Below are positions 6,504-6,624 of a stretch of 6,624 bases of DNA, piece by piece (position 1 is the stretch's first letter; each line of letters opens with the position of its first letter). The position numbers were made by a program, and so were the translations under genes. The DNA comes from Alphaproteobacteria bacterium (GTDB taxonomy: Bacteria > Pseudomonadota > Alphaproteobacteria > Micavibrionales > CSBR16-224): NCBI GenBank assembly GCA_006226225.1, contig SBHI01000040.1, positions 1-6,624 of the forward strand. The letters are read 5' to 3'. The notes beneath the pieces were generated by a model. The model saw only the letters and a list, made by a program, of their open reading frames with translations, searched no databases and was not told the origin of the DNA.

Positions 6504-6624
6504 TTTTTCACGATCCCCTTTTCAACCAGCCTGTTCAGGCGCAGACTGTTTAACACCACCGTTATTGATGATGCCGACATGGCGATTGCGGCAATCAGCG
6601 GTGTGACCATTCCGGCAAAAGCCA
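6500..6624 (-). CDS. ccoI: Copper-translocating P-type ATPase CcoI, C-terminal fragment
   Basis: The last 40 codons are visible, reading AFAGMVTPLIAAIAMSASSI and then TVVLNSLRLNRL, ending EKGIVKK and TGA (6502-6500). The AMSASS segment followed by VVLNSLRL is the conserved final transmembrane helix region of CcoI/FixI and related P1B-type copper ATPases. In CcoI the protein moves copper across the inner membrane for the CuB site of cbb3 oxidase. The ATPase core lies outside the window. The copper-ATPase assignment rests on the C-terminal motif, and the specific CcoI identity rests mainly on the overlapping ccoS immediately downstream. Confidence 0.92.
   Translation of the reverse strand, partial: AFAGMVTPLIAAIAMSASSITVVLNSLRLNRLVEKGIVKK

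Noticed and set aside
6233..6553. Plus-strand open frame across ccoS and the ccoI end
   Set aside because: It is antisense to the clear CcoS and CcoI sequences and its translation has no recognisable features.
1..6624. Mobile element, CRISPR array, toxin-antitoxin or defence system
   Set aside because: I found no transposase, integrase, terminal repeats, spaced repeat arrays or toxin-like pairs. All recognised genes are respiration, signalling or envelope genes.

Overview
The window looks like ordinary chromosome from a Gram-negative, respiring proteobacterium. An alphaproteobacterium is my best guess: the FixI/FixS-type genes, a FixL-type PAS domain inside a very large hybrid kinase, a DUF4402-like secreted protein and an intermediate GC content all fit, but none is decisive. 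Every gene I can support lies on the minus strand, so transcription runs from high to low coordinates. I see no RNA genes, insertion sequences, CRISPR arrays or phage genes.

Layout in the direction of transcription. 6624-6500 is the C-terminus of CcoI, the copper P-type ATPase for cbb3 oxidase assembly. It overlaps ccoS (6503-6363) by 4 bp (ATGA). A gap of about 110 bp carries a small palindrome. Next comes a six-TM membrane diguanylate cyclase (about 6248-5108) whose GGDEF domain is split by a +1 frameshift at an A6 tract (5425-5430). The cyclase stop abuts a small exported DUF4402-like protein (5072-4488), which may also have its own extended -10 promoter. A 153-bp intergenic region then leads to a 1361-residue membrane hybrid kinase (4334-249) with the order MHYT, PilJ/NarX-like periplasmic domain, FixL-like PAS, GAF, HisKA, HATPase, REC, HPt. 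Last is a 129-bp gap with a near-consensus sigma70 promoter, followed by the start of a predicted lipoprotein gene (119-1) that runs off the window.

How the parts may work together (inference). The genes share a theme of low-oxygen respiration and signalling. CcoI/CcoS mature the high-affinity cbb3 oxidase and CcoI handles copper. The MHYT domain has been proposed to sense O2, CO or NO through copper. The PAS domain keeps the FixL-type histidine, although the partner arginines are altered. The kinase ends in an HPt domain, and its final response regulator is not in the window. The cyclase would make c-di-GMP, and the exported DUF4402-like protein could be a surface component, but no direct link is shown.

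The points most worth checking are the frameshift in an otherwise intact cyclase, the kinase's unusual stack of input domains beside ccoIS, and the promoter with flanking inverted repeats in front of the partial lipoprotein gene.
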